Part shown: piece by piece, positions 1-7,596 of the stretch
Layout: each line of letters starts with the position of its first letter
Numbering within the stretch: position 1 is the first letter of the stretch
Source of the DNA: Promethearchaeota archaeon
GTDB lineage: Archaea; Asgardarchaeota; Lokiarchaeia; Sigyniarchaeales; Sigyniarchaeaceae
Length of the DNA stretch: 32,500 nucleotides
Assembly (NCBI GenBank): GCA_016932935.1
Contig: JAFGBX010000330.1
Location: forward strand, 1-32,500
Direction: 5' to 3'
Notes under the pieces: model-generated
What the model was told of the DNA's origin: nothing
Database searches by the model: none
What the model saw: the letters and a program-made list of their open reading frames with translations, nothing else
Program-made: the position numbers and the translations under genes

Positions 1-570
1 CCAGGAATGCGCCCCGGCTGGTTGGCGTGGCTTCCAGTGCTGGTGTCCACATTTGTCCAACTTGTTTGCGAATTGTCACGACTGTCCCCTCGCTATGATG
101 TCTCGATCGACGGCACCTTGATCGCATCCGGAACGCATCTGGACGGATCTCCCATACAAGTGACATTACAACCGCTGGAAAACGTGAAGTATAACATCAC
201 GCTGACGGCGAGTAACGGTCTCGGTGCCGTCGCACGGGATAATATCGTGATCACGACAACAGAAACCCCGGTGAACGAGTTCTCGGTGCCACGACGCATC
301 AGCCTCGGCTTCCTGGAGATGACCACCCTCTTCTTGCTTGCCCGGATCCTCGATGGCGGAACCAGCGACCCCCTGGATTTTTCGAGATTAGTTAATTATC
401 AAGCCGGCTTGGATCCCAGGGTTGTACACCTCAACAGGCTCCTAGGATCTAGGAAGGGCAGGCGATTGCATCTACTGCCCGCGGACGACCCCAGCGGGAG
501 TTGTTTTTCAAGGGAAGCAAACGAATCCTCATCAGCAATCGCTCATTCTCCCTTCAAGGTGCCCGGATGA
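1..570 (+). pseudogene. Fragment of an Ig-like surface protein, probably partial or decayed
   Basis: The reading frame is open to the window edge, with the first ATG at 7, so the gene may begin outside. Roughly nt 85-275 encode an Ig/PKD-like beta-sandwich repeat of the kind found in large archaeal surface proteins: a 'SIDGTLIASG' turn, then 'LENVKYNITLTASNGLG' and a closing 'DNIVITTTETP' strand. After that the translation loses any family resemblance and becomes rich in Arg, Ser and Leu. A short hydrophobic stretch ('SLGFLEMTTLFLLARIL') could be the remains of a C-terminal membrane anchor. There is no convincing signal peptide at the ATG. I read it as the 3' remnant of a surface or adhesion gene rather than a complete protein. 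It could instead be the genuine C-terminus of a longer gene to the left. Confidence 0.4.
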
Positions 571-664
571 ACATGGGTAGCGATTGAGACGCGATGGGAA
601 TTCGAGATGCGCCCGTTTCCCTTGCTTGCGCCCTTGCTCTTCACGGCACCCGCGTGGATGTACG

Positions 665-1366
665 ATGGCGGGAACGCGTACCGATTTCACGTTCGACCGG
701 GAAGCGATCCGGGGCCGCTTGCTGCCCGTTGATTCCCAGTTGCGAAGTGTGCTTTCATACCCCGGGTTCGATTCCGCAGCGATCCTGTTCCTGCTCATGG
801 CCCATCATCCACCACGATGCTATGACCTGGTGCTGTTCCGCAGAACCAAGAATCCCCGCGACAGGCACTCGGGCGAGATATCCTTTCCCGGCGGTCGCAG
901 GGACGCGGGCGACGCCACCTTGGTCGACACAGCGGCTCGCGAGTGCGAGGAGGAACTCGGCATACCGAGGCGGCAGCTGACCGTGCTTGGCAGCTTCGAT
1001 GATTATTCGAGTCCAAAGCAGTACATCATTACCCCGGTCGTCGGGTTCGTCACTGCGCCCCAGTCCATGACCAAGAATGATGATGAAGTGGACGAGATCA
1101 TCCAGATACCCGTCGAGTTTTTCTCAAAAAAGGAGACCTACTCTGACACGATATATGAACTCGATGGCGAGCGGATTGCCGTCGCAAGATACGAACACAT
1201 CAGGCCGAGCGGGAAGAAGGACGTGATCTGGGGGGCCACGGGGCATCTCATTTCGAAATATATGGAGCTCGTGCACGGCATTCGCCTCATGGCTCCGGGC
1301 ACGCGCAGGGCTGCGCCAAGGGATTTCGTCCGACTCTTCCGATCACGAGCCCGACCGACCGATTAA
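665..1366 (+). CDS. NUDIX hydrolase, NudL/CoA-pyrophosphatase type
   Basis: A 233-residue NUDIX protein. Residues 55-77 read 'LVLFRRTKNPRDRHSGEISF' followed by PGG. This matches the NudL (UPF0035) extension that distinguishes coenzyme A pyrophosphatases from generic MutT proteins. The Nudix box follows at about 76-100, ending in 'ARECEEELGI' with the metal-binding Glu residues 93, 95, 96 and 97. Known members hydrolyse CoA and acyl-CoA to phosphopantetheine and 3',5'-ADP in the cytosol. The frame is open upstream to 584, but that 27-residue extension is Cys/Arg-rich and unlike the family, so I start at ATG 665. The C-terminal tail after about residue 200 is basic. The gene stands alone: the decayed surface gene lies upstream and the inositol operon follows after 154 bp. 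The substrate is inferred from the motif only. Confidence 0.8.
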   Translation: MAGTRTDFTFDREAIRGRLLPVDSQLRSVLSYPGFDSAAILFLLMAHHPPRCYDLVLFRRTKNPRDRHSGEISFPGGRRDAGDATLVDTAARECEEELGIPRRQLTVLGSFDDYSSPKQYIITPVVGFVTAPQSMTKNDDEVDEIIQIPVEFFSKKETYSDTIYELDGERIAVARYEHIRPSGKKDVIWGATGHLISKYMELVHGIRLMAPGTRRAAPRDFVRLFRSRARPTD

Positions 1367-1391
1367 TCCGCGTGAGCCGACGGCAACCTCG

Positions 1392-1521
1392 AGTCACAAG
1401 GAGTCACATCTTTGATTTGTCAGTACCATTCCATTGATATGGAAATCGGTCAAGAAGGCTTGATATGACCCATTAGATCCATCAGTCACACTTATCTGCA
1501 ACCCATTCTGTGTCAGTCACA
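1392..1521 (+). promoter_or_regulatory. Repeated AGTCACA motifs upstream of the inositol-phosphate synthase operon
   Basis: Four exact copies of AGTCACA lie at 1392, 1402, 1484 and 1515; the last runs into the A of the ATG at 1521. Spacings of 10, 82 and 31 bp are close to whole helical turns, as expected for sites bound on one face of the DNA. The first encoded protein carries an N-terminal HTH, so autoregulation is possible. This is an inference from motif clustering. Confidence 0.4.
1429..1444. promoter_or_regulatory. Dyad TTCCAT-TGAT-ATGGAA
   Basis: A perfect inverted repeat with 6-bp arms and a 4-bp spacer sits about 80 bp before the first synthase gene, between the second and third AGTCACA motifs. 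It is the size of an operator half-site pair for a dimeric regulator. No cognate factor can be named. Confidence 0.35.
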
Positions 1522-2720
1522 TGGTGAAGACTACGCCCGATGCGGACGTCATCGCTTACCTCGAATCGCACACCTACCAGGAGACCATGGACTACTTCAA
1601 GATAAGCCGCATGACCATCGCACGCATCAAGAAGCGAAACGCATCCCAACGGAAGAGTGATTACATGCCAGAAAAGATCCAGCTCGCGATCGTGGGGCTT
1701 GGAAATGCCGCGTCGGCGGTCATCCAGGGCATCGAGTACTACAAGAGCGCGAGGAGGCCGACGGGGCTGCTGCGCCCCACCCTCGCCGGCTACCACATCT
1801 CCGACATCCAGGTCGTGGCGGCGTTCGACATCGCCTCGGCCAAGGTCGGCAAGCCGGTGTGGAAGGCCATCAAGGAGAACGAGCTCGCCGTCGTCGCGGA
1901 ACCGCCGGACGACCTCGACGTGCCCGTGCTGATGGGTAACCCGCTCGACGGGTACATAGAGGAGACGATGGACGTCATCAAGCCGGCCAACATCGCGCCG
2001 GTCGACGTCGCCAAGGCGTTGAAGGACAGCAACGCCGAGATCGTGCTCTGCTTGCTCCCTTCCGGTGCTGACGAATCCGTGAAATACTACGCGGAGCAAT
2101 CACTCAAGGCGGGGTGCGCTTTCATCAACGCCACGCCGACGAGCATCGCCACGGACAAGGCCTTCGCGAAGAGGTACGCGGACGCGGGCCTGCCGCTCAT
2201 CGGGGACGACTTGCAGGACCAGTTCGGCGCGACCATCTTGCACAAGCTGATCCTGCAGCAGATGCTCGACCGGGGCGTCGACGTCAAGGAGAGCTACGCG
2301 CTCGACGTTGGCGGCGGGAGCGAGAGCCTGAACACGATCTTCCGCGCCCGCGACGTGAAGCGCGCGATCAAGAGCATGTCGGTCGCGGGGGCGCTCAACA
2401 TCGAGGCCCCCATCGTCGCGGGCACGTCGGACTACGTCGAGCACCTCGGCAACGGCAGGAACTCGATGCTCTGGATCGTCGGGAACGGGTTCCTCGGTTC
2501 CGAGATCATCATGGACGTGAAAATACAGACCGAAGACGGTTCGAACGGGGGATCGGTGCTCGCGGACGTGATCCGGGCGACCAAGGTCGCGCTGAACCAG
2601 GGCGCGTCCGGTGCCCTCGACGAGATCTCCGCGTACGGCTTCAAGAAGCCGCCCAAGGCGGTCAAGAACCCGGTGGAGGCCAGCAAGAACCTGGCGAGCT
2701 TCATCCTGGGGGTCAAGTGA
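1521..2720 (+). CDS. Inositol-3-phosphate synthase-like protein with N-terminal HTH (paralog 1)
   Basis: A 399-residue member of the myo-inositol-1-phosphate synthase family, which converts glucose-6-phosphate to inositol-1-phosphate with NAD as internal redox cofactor. The Rossmann motif is at 59-65 ('GLGNAAS'), followed by 'VIQGIEYY'. Residues 7-38 are an extra module that reads as a helix-turn-helix ('DVIAYLESHTYQETMDYF', then 'KISRMTIARIKKR'). It has no stop and is in frame, so this is a fusion. An internal ATG at 1666 (residue 49) would give a standard-length enzyme. The DDxKSQ signature of the downstream paralog reads DDLQDQ here, with Gln at 232 in place of Lys, and the LNIGG-DF motif is altered to 'LDVGGGSES'. 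It may therefore have a changed reaction or be a ligand-sensing regulator. First gene of a two-gene operon. Confidence 0.8.
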   Translation: MVKTTPDADVIAYLESHTYQETMDYFKISRMTIARIKKRNASQRKSDYMPEKIQLAIVGLGNAASAVIQGIEYYKSARRPTGLLRPTLAGYHISDIQVVAAFDIASAKVGKPVWKAIKENELAVVAEPPDDLDVPVLMGNPLDGYIEETMDVIKPANIAPVDVAKALKDSNAEIVLCLLPSGADESVKYYAEQSLKAGCAFINATPTSIATDKAFAKRYADAGLPLIGDDLQDQFGATILHKLILQQMLDRGVDVKESYALDVGGGSESLNTIFRARDVKRAIKSMSVAGALNIEAPIVAGTSDYVEHLGNGRNSMLWIVGNGFLGSEIIMDVKIQTEDGSNGGSVLADVIRATKVALNQGASGALDEISAYGFKKPPKAVKNPVEASKNLASFILGVK

Positions 2721-2734
2721 GCGGGGCGAGGAGA

Positions 2735-3955
2735 ATGGGAAAGAAAGCACAAACACCGGCAAAGGGCATCGACAAAATCGCCGAGCGCTCCGAGGTGTCG
2801 CTCGGGGAACTGAAGGCCGTCGGCGCCGAGGCGGGGGATCACAAGGAGATCCGCATCGCGATCGCGGGCCTGGGGAACTGCGCGTCGGCACTCGCCCAGG
2901 GGATCGAGTACTACCGCGACATCAAGGAGGAGGACATGTACATCAACGGGCTCATGAACCCGAGCGTCGGCGGGTACTTGCCGAAGCACATGAAGATCGT
3001 CGCCGCGTTCGAGGTGAACGCGCTCAAGATCGGCAAGGACGTCGCCGAGGCCATCTATTGCGACCCCATCACGACCCCGCACTTCGTGCCGCCCGAGAAG
3101 TACCCGAGGACGGGCACGGTCGTGCAAGCGGGCCCCGTCCTCGACGGCGTAGCGCCCCACATGCGCGAGAGGTTCCACGTCTACGAGGACGGTGATCCCA
3201 AGGTCAAGCCGTGCGACGTCGTGCAGGTGCTCAAGGACGCCAAAGCCGAGATCCTGGTGAACTACTGCCCCGTGGGCTCGTTCAAGGCGGCACGGTTCTA
3301 CGCACAAGCTGCCCTCGACGCGGGCTGCGGGTTCATCAACTGCATCCCCGAGTTCATCGTGAGCGAGCGAGTGGCCGGTGACAAGGACTGGGTCGCCGAG
3401 TTCAAGGCGAGGGGGCTGCCGTGCGCGGGCGACGACATCAAGTCGCAGGTCGGCGCGACCATCATGCACCGCATGCTCGCCAAGTTATTCCTCGACCGCG
3501 GGGTTATCGTCAAGGACACCTACCAGCTCAACATCGGTGGTGACACGGACTTCGAGAACATGAAGATGGAGAGCCGCCTCGTGACCAAGCGGAAGTCGAA
3601 GACCTCCGCGGTGACGAGCGTGCTCCCCTACGAGACGAAGTGCCGGATCGGCCCTTCCGACTTCGTGCCGTTCTTGCTGGGCAAGAAGATCTGCTACATC
3701 CGGATGAACGGCGTGACCTTCGGCGGGGTGCCACTGGAGGTCGACGTGAAGATGCGCGTGGAGGACGCGCCGAACTCCGCGGGCGTCGTCTTCGACATCA
3801 TCCGCGTCATGAAGCTGGCGCTCAACCGCAAGCTGTCCGGCCGGCTGGACTCGATCGCCTCGTTCTCCTTCAAGCACCCGCCGATACAGCCGCCTTCCGA
3901 CGTGATCGCCAAGCAGTGGGTCGCCGAGTTCATCGAGGGGAAGCGGGAGAGGTAG
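2735..3955 (+). CDS. Inositol-3-phosphate synthase (paralog 2, canonical)
   Basis: A 406-residue enzyme. The NAD-binding motif 'GLGNCAS' is at 45-51, followed by 'ALAQGIEYY'. The signature 'GDDIKSQVGATIMHR' (Lys 236) and 'LNIGGDTDFENM' plus 'KRKSKTSAVTS' closely resemble actinobacterial and archaeal Ino1, including the lysine cluster expected at the active site. It should make inositol-1-phosphate for archaeal phosphatidylinositol-type ether lipids or compatible solutes. The ATG at 2735 follows a GA-rich stretch (2728-2733) and lies 14 nt after the stop of paralog 1, so the two form an operon. The frame is open far upstream, but that part overlaps paralog 1 and is not protein-like. The first ~35 residues, before the Rossmann fold, are a charged extension with no recognised domain. 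Confidence 0.9.
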   Translation: MGKKAQTPAKGIDKIAERSEVSLGELKAVGAEAGDHKEIRIAIAGLGNCASALAQGIEYYRDIKEEDMYINGLMNPSVGGYLPKHMKIVAAFEVNALKIGKDVAEAIYCDPITTPHFVPPEKYPRTGTVVQAGPVLDGVAPHMRERFHVYEDGDPKVKPCDVVQVLKDAKAEILVNYCPVGSFKAARFYAQAALDAGCGFINCIPEFIVSERVAGDKDWVAEFKARGLPCAGDDIKSQVGATIMHRMLAKLFLDRGVIVKDTYQLNIGGDTDFENMKMESRLVTKRKSKTSAVTSVLPYETKCRIGPSDFVPFLLGKKICYIRMNGVTFGGVPLEVDVKMRVEDAPNSAGVVFDIIRVMKLALNRKLSGRLDSIASFSFKHPPIQPPSDVIAKQWVAEFIEGKRER

Positions 3956-3975
3956 TATCTATCGCGGGCGCGTGC

Positions 3976-3999
3976 TTTTTTCCTCCCTTTCCTTTTCTT
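3976..3999 (+). terminator. Pyrimidine/oligo-T terminator after the inositol operon
   Basis: A run of six T (3976-3981) followed by further T-rich tracts lies directly between the end of the synthase operon and the next start at 4012. There is no hairpin. Archaeal polymerases terminate at such T tracts, so this probably separates the two transcripts. Confidence 0.45.
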
Positions 4000-4011
4000 G
4001 CCCGAAGGGCA

Positions 4012-4761
4012 ATGACCAGGCCAACCATTGTGGCGATCGGTGGCGGGTCGCTGCGCCGGCGCGAGACCGAGAAGATCGACCAGCACGTCATCGGCTTGAC
4101 CGGCTCCAGGAACCCCCGCGCGCTCTACATCCCCACCGCTTCCCTCGACAACCCCACATACGTCAAATATTTCGAAGATGCGTACGGCGCGTACGGGTGC
4201 AAGGTGGACGCGCTCTTGCTATACAAGGAGCGCCATGACCTGGCGTCGATCGAGGAGAAGATCCTCTCGTGCGACCTGGTCTACGTCGGCGGCGGCAACA
4301 CCTTGTTCCTCTACAACGCGCTGCGGTACCACGGCGTCGACACGGTGTTGAGGCGCGCGTGGGAGCGCGGCACGGTCATTTCGGGCCTGTCGGCCGGTTG
4401 CATCATCTGGCACGATCGCGGGCTCACGGACTCGATACACAAGAAGTTCATCGAGATGGGCGGCCTGGGCTGGGTGCCGCGGTTCGTGAGCCCCCATTAC
4501 CTCCGCGAGCCGAGGCGGAGGGGGATCTTCCAGGAGATCGTCGAGGCGCGAGGCTACGAGGGCCTCGCGATCGACGACAACTGCGCGGTCGTCTACGAGG
4601 GGACGGCCATCAAGGAGGTGGTTTCCCTCGGCGAGGACTACGGCGCGAGGATCGTGCGGGCGGAGGGCGGCCGGGCCGCGGTGGCCGAGCTCGACAAGAC
4701 CCTGCTGGAGCACCGGGTGGAGGCGAATCGCCAGCGCCTCAAGGCGAGGCTGAGGCGGTAG
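4012..4761 (+). CDS. Peptidase E-like (family S51) serine hydrolase
   Basis: A 249-residue S51-family protein, a class I glutamine-amidotransferase-like fold whose members include aspartyl dipeptidase PepE and cyanophycinase. The start 'PTIVAIGGGSL' and the motif 'LVYVGGGNT' fit the fold. The nucleophile elbow 'SGLSAGC' places the catalytic Ser at 127. 'SPHYL' offers the His at 162. The ATG at 4012 comes just after the oligo-T tract and is the first good start; the longer open frame upstream overlaps the synthase and is rejected. It probably cleaves small Asp-containing peptides in the cytosol, though family members differ in substrate. It ends tail-to-tail with the aminotransferase gene, 21 bp apart. 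Confidence 0.8.
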   Translation: MTRPTIVAIGGGSLRRRETEKIDQHVIGLTGSRNPRALYIPTASLDNPTYVKYFEDAYGAYGCKVDALLLYKERHDLASIEEKILSCDLVYVGGGNTLFLYNALRYHGVDTVLRRAWERGTVISGLSAGCIIWHDRGLTDSIHKKFIEMGGLGWVPRFVSPHYLREPRRRGIFQEIVEARGYEGLAIDDNCAVVYEGTAIKEVVSLGEDYGARIVRAEGGRAAVAELDKTLLEHRVEANRQRLKARLRR

Positions 4762-4782
4762 GCGGGGGCGGGTAGTAGGGCC

Positions 4783-6216
4783 TCAAGCAAGCTTCACGTG
4801 CCTGGCATGAACCGCCTCGAGCACCGCCGCGATCCGCTCCTCCTGAACCTCCGTCAGCTGGCTCGGGACGTTGACGCCCACGGACGTGAGGAGCATCTCG
4901 TCGAGGCGTGGGAGCGTGCCACGGCTATACTTGTGCAACGCGTGAAACGCGTTCTTGCAGCAGGCCCACGGGCAGCCGTTGTTCATGGGCCATTTCCCGA
5001 CCAACTGGGGGACGTTATAATACACGTGTATTTCAAAATCGTGCATGAACCACGGGTGGAGCGCGTACTCGCCAAGCTCGGCTGCGATTTCCCGTCCACG
5101 CCGTATCTTGTCATCGTCGGAAAGATCGTGCCATGGGAGGTGGAAGATGCAATAGTAACCCGTGTCGCCAGGGTTGACTGCATCGGCACGCATCCGGGGA
5201 GTGAGGCCAAGTTGCCTCACGCGAGCCTCGAGCCGGTCATGGCTGGCACGCATTCGAGCGATGATCGTGTCGAGCTTCCTGAGCTGAACGCGGGCGATGG
5301 CCGCTTGCATCTCGGTCATGCGACGCCCCTGGCCCCAGCCAACCGGCTCGTCGCCGTACCAGTTCTTGGCAGGCGCGACGAGATCCTTCGAGAATCCGGC
5401 ATTGTGCAACGCCTCGACGCGCTTGTGGAGTTCTCTATCGCGCGTGACGATGACGCCACCCTCCCCAGCAGTGATGTTCTTGTTGATCTGGAGACTAAAG
5501 ATGGCGGCGTCTCCAAAAGTGCCGATGCGATAAGTACCCTCCTTGCCCGCGGTTACAGACCCTCGGCAACCGGTCGCGTGGGCACCGAGTGACTGGGCGT
5601 TGTCCTCCAGAACGCGAACCGGTTGGAGGTCCCGCTCGGCACGGTCTTCATTCACCTCACGGATGACCGCCATTATCCTTCCGATCCGGGCACAACCTCC
5701 AAGCATTGGAACAGGGATAACTACCTTGGTGCGATCGCTCATCTTGTCCTTCAACGATTCGGGATCCATGTTCATCGTGCCGTCCGAATCGACGAGGACT
5801 GGTACCGCCCGGTTCCGGACGATCGCGCTGATCGTCGACACCCACATAAACCCTTGCGTGATGACCTCGTCGCCGCACCCGACCCCGAGCGCGTCCAGTG
5901 CGACTTCGAGCGCGCCCGTGCCGCTGTTGACCGCGGTGACGAGATGTTCGCTGTCCTCGGGCCACGGCTTGCCGGGATCGCTCGCGATGAAGCGAGCGAA
6001 TTCCGCCTCGAACTGCTTGACCTCGAACCCGCATCTCGGGCCGTAGTAACGGAACGGGGACTGGCTTCTTATGACGCGGAGCGCCGCCTCCTCCTCTTCC
6101 TTCCCGTAGTGAATCGCCCCGGGGAACTCCCTGGGCAAGCAGAGATCCTTCGCCGCTGGAAGAGCACGCTCGCGCGCCGGCTTTTGCTCCCCTGGCTTCG
6201 CATTGCCTTTCGCCAC
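4783..6216 (-). CDS. DegT/DnrJ/EryC1/StrS-family PLP aminotransferase
   Basis: A 477-residue aminotransferase of the sugar-nucleotide class. The N-terminal region has 'AIHYGKEEEEAALRVI' and 'GPRCGFEVKQFEAEFA', the usual substrate-entry region. 'TAVNSGTGALEVALDALG' binds the PLP phosphate. 'VLEDNAQSLGA' holds the Asp that contacts the PLP nitrogen. 'LQINKNITAGEGG' holds the Schiff-base Lys at about 246. These enzymes aminate keto-sugars for surface glycans, glycoproteins or secondary metabolites; the exact sugar cannot be read. I start at GTG 6216 because a GAGGT ribosome-binding site precedes it; the frame is open to 6480 but overlaps the divergent transporter gene. At 477 residues it is longer than the typical ~380-400. 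The neighbouring MFS transporter shares the promoter region. Confidence 0.85.
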   Translation of the reverse strand: MAKGNAKPGEQKPARERALPAAKDLCLPREFPGAIHYGKEEEEAALRVIRSQSPFRYYGPRCGFEVKQFEAEFARFIASDPGKPWPEDSEHLVTAVNSGTGALEVALDALGVGCGDEVITQGFMWVSTISAIVRNRAVPVLVDSDGTMNMDPESLKDKMSDRTKVVIPVPMLGGCARIGRIMAVIREVNEDRAERDLQPVRVLEDNAQSLGAHATGCRGSVTAGKEGTYRIGTFGDAAIFSLQINKNITAGEGGVIVTRDRELHKRVEALHNAGFSKDLVAPAKNWYGDEPVGWGQGRRMTEMQAAIARVQLRKLDTIIARMRASHDRLEARVRQLGLTPRMRADAVNPGDTGYYCIFHLPWHDLSDDDKIRRGREIAAELGEYALHPWFMHDFEIHVYYNVPQLVGKWPMNNGCPWACCKNAFHALHKYSRGTLPRLDEMLLTSVGVNVPSQLTEVQEERIAAVLEAVHARHVKLA

Positions 6217-6223
6217 GATCGGA

Positions 6224-6228
6224 ACCTC
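6224..6228 (-). promoter_or_regulatory. GAGGT ribosome-binding site that fixes the GTG start of the aminotransferase
   Basis: On the minus strand GAGGT lies 7 nt before GTG 6216. No comparable site precedes other in-frame starts further upstream, which would also run into the divergent gene. Confidence 0.55.
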
Positions 6229-6259
6229 GAATCGGTAGTTGATGAATAAACGGGCTCGC

Positions 6260-6265
6260 TTTAAA
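6260..6265. promoter_or_regulatory. Symmetric TTTAAA box in a 76-bp divergent promoter
   Basis: The only AT-rich element between the divergent aminotransferase (start 6216) and MFS transporter (start 6293). It lies about 28 nt before the transporter ATG and 44 nt before the aminotransferase GTG. Being palindromic it can serve as a TATA box in both directions. The transporter transcript would be nearly leaderless. Confidence 0.4.
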
Positions 6266-6292
6266 GGTCGCGCGCTTTGGTGACGCGCGAGT

Positions 6293-7573
6293 ATGAGCGA
6301 ACCAGCATACGCGCGGAATAAGATCACACGATCCATCCACGTCACGTACGCCTTGTCGTTCCTCTGCGACGTGTGCACGGGGCTGTTCGGGTTCGCGCTA
6401 TCGTTGTACACGGCTGCGCTCACCGACCGGATGGGTGCTTCCCCAGCGGAGCGGGAGTTCTGGGTCGGCATTGTCGCCACGGGCTGGGGAGCGGTCTATC
6501 TGTTCTCCGCGGTGCTGCTGGGGAAGCTCTCCGACAGGATCGGCCGGCGGAACTCCCTCGCCATCGCGATGGCCGGCTTCATCGCGATGAACGTGTTCGT
6601 TCTGTTCTTCGCCTCGCATCCGCTGCACTTGTTCTTCGCGCTCTGCGGCGTCGCGCTCTTCTTCGGCTTCGTCTTCCCCGTCCTCGAAGCGCTCATCTCC
6701 GAAACGACGGAACCCTTCGGGCAGCGGTTCCACGCCCGCTCGCTGAGCGCGTTCATGATCTCGTGGAGCACCGGCCTCACGCTCGCCCCGCTCATAGGGG
6801 GATTCTTCGTCGCCTTCCTCGACCATCTGGTGGCCTTCGCGTACTTGATCGCCCACGCGACGCTCATCGCGGCGATCGTCCTCTTGTTCGTCCCCGCACC
6901 AAGGAAGGCCAAGGAGCATCTCGCGGTGGCAAACGTCACCAGCGCGGGGGACGAACGGACAGACGCCTTCTTCACGAACCTCCCCAAGCCGACCTTCAAG
7001 TTCTTGCAAGCATCCTTGCTTCTGCTGCCCCTCGCCTTCGCCTTTTGCAACCAGATCTTCTTCTCGATCTACCCGCCCTTCGGGGAGCGGCACGTGACGG
7101 GCGGGTTCATCTTGAACGGCGCCGATCCGGCCCTCGTCGTCGGCGTCCTCACGTTCGCGCTCGGGATCGGGAGGACGTTGACGTTCTGGCACACGGGCAG
7201 GCTCCCCAAGCGGCTGTTCACGACCGCGATTCTACTCGCGCCCGTCGCCATGGCCGCGGGCTGCCTCGTCATCTTCCACGCCCGCACCGCGGACGTCCTC
7301 CTCCCGGCCTTCCTCGTGTACGGGGCCGGGACGGGCTACGCGTACGCGGTCGGCCTGATCCTGCTCATGGAGATGACGAGGACGGGCAAGGGCTTGAAGG
7401 CGGGGCTCTACGAGGGGATCATCGGCGGCGGGACGTTTGCCTCCACCTTGATCTCCACGTTCATAAGCCAGGTGGACGCCTCATCGCCATACTTGCTAGC
7501 CACGCTCTTCGCGGTGGGGACGAGCGCGGCGATCGCGATCTTGTTCGCGATCCAGTTGCGACGGCCGGCCTGA
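6293..7573 (+). CDS. Major facilitator superfamily transporter
   Basis: A 426-residue integral membrane protein with about 12 hydrophobic segments in two halves separated by a polar loop near residues 203-235. The MFS loop-2/3 motif is visible as 'GKLSDRIGRRN' after the second helix. 'SLSAFMISWSTGLTLAPLIGG' resembles the helix 4-5 region of drug and metabolite efflux members. The substrate cannot be inferred. The ATG at 6293 fits the TTTAAA box upstream, and there is no clear ribosome-binding site. It is transcribed away from the aminotransferase and ends 23 bp from the convergent PfkB kinase gene. Export or import of a sugar-derived product is possible from context, but that is only inference. 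Confidence 0.85.
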   Translation: MSEPAYARNKITRSIHVTYALSFLCDVCTGLFGFALSLYTAALTDRMGASPAEREFWVGIVATGWGAVYLFSAVLLGKLSDRIGRRNSLAIAMAGFIAMNVFVLFFASHPLHLFFALCGVALFFGFVFPVLEALISETTEPFGQRFHARSLSAFMISWSTGLTLAPLIGGFFVAFLDHLVAFAYLIAHATLIAAIVLLFVPAPRKAKEHLAVANVTSAGDERTDAFFTNLPKPTFKFLQASLLLLPLAFAFCNQIFFSIYPPFGERHVTGGFILNGADPALVVGVLTFALGIGRTLTFWHTGRLPKRLFTTAILLAPVAMAAGCLVIFHARTADVLLPAFLVYGAGTGYAYAVGLILLMEMTRTGKGLKAGLYEGIIGGGTFASTLISTFISQVDASSPYLLATLFAVGTSAAIAILFAIQLRRPA

Positions 7574-7596
7574 CGCCAGAGGCCGCTCCCCCGGCC

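Noticed and set aside
2114-2734. Long N-terminal extension of the second inositol synthase
   Set aside because: It overlaps the first synthase out of frame and is Arg/Gly-rich; the ATG at 2735 fits family length and operon spacing.
6217-6480. N-terminal extension of the aminotransferase
   Set aside because: It overlaps the divergent transporter gene, is unlike the family, and GTG 6216 has a good GAGGT site.
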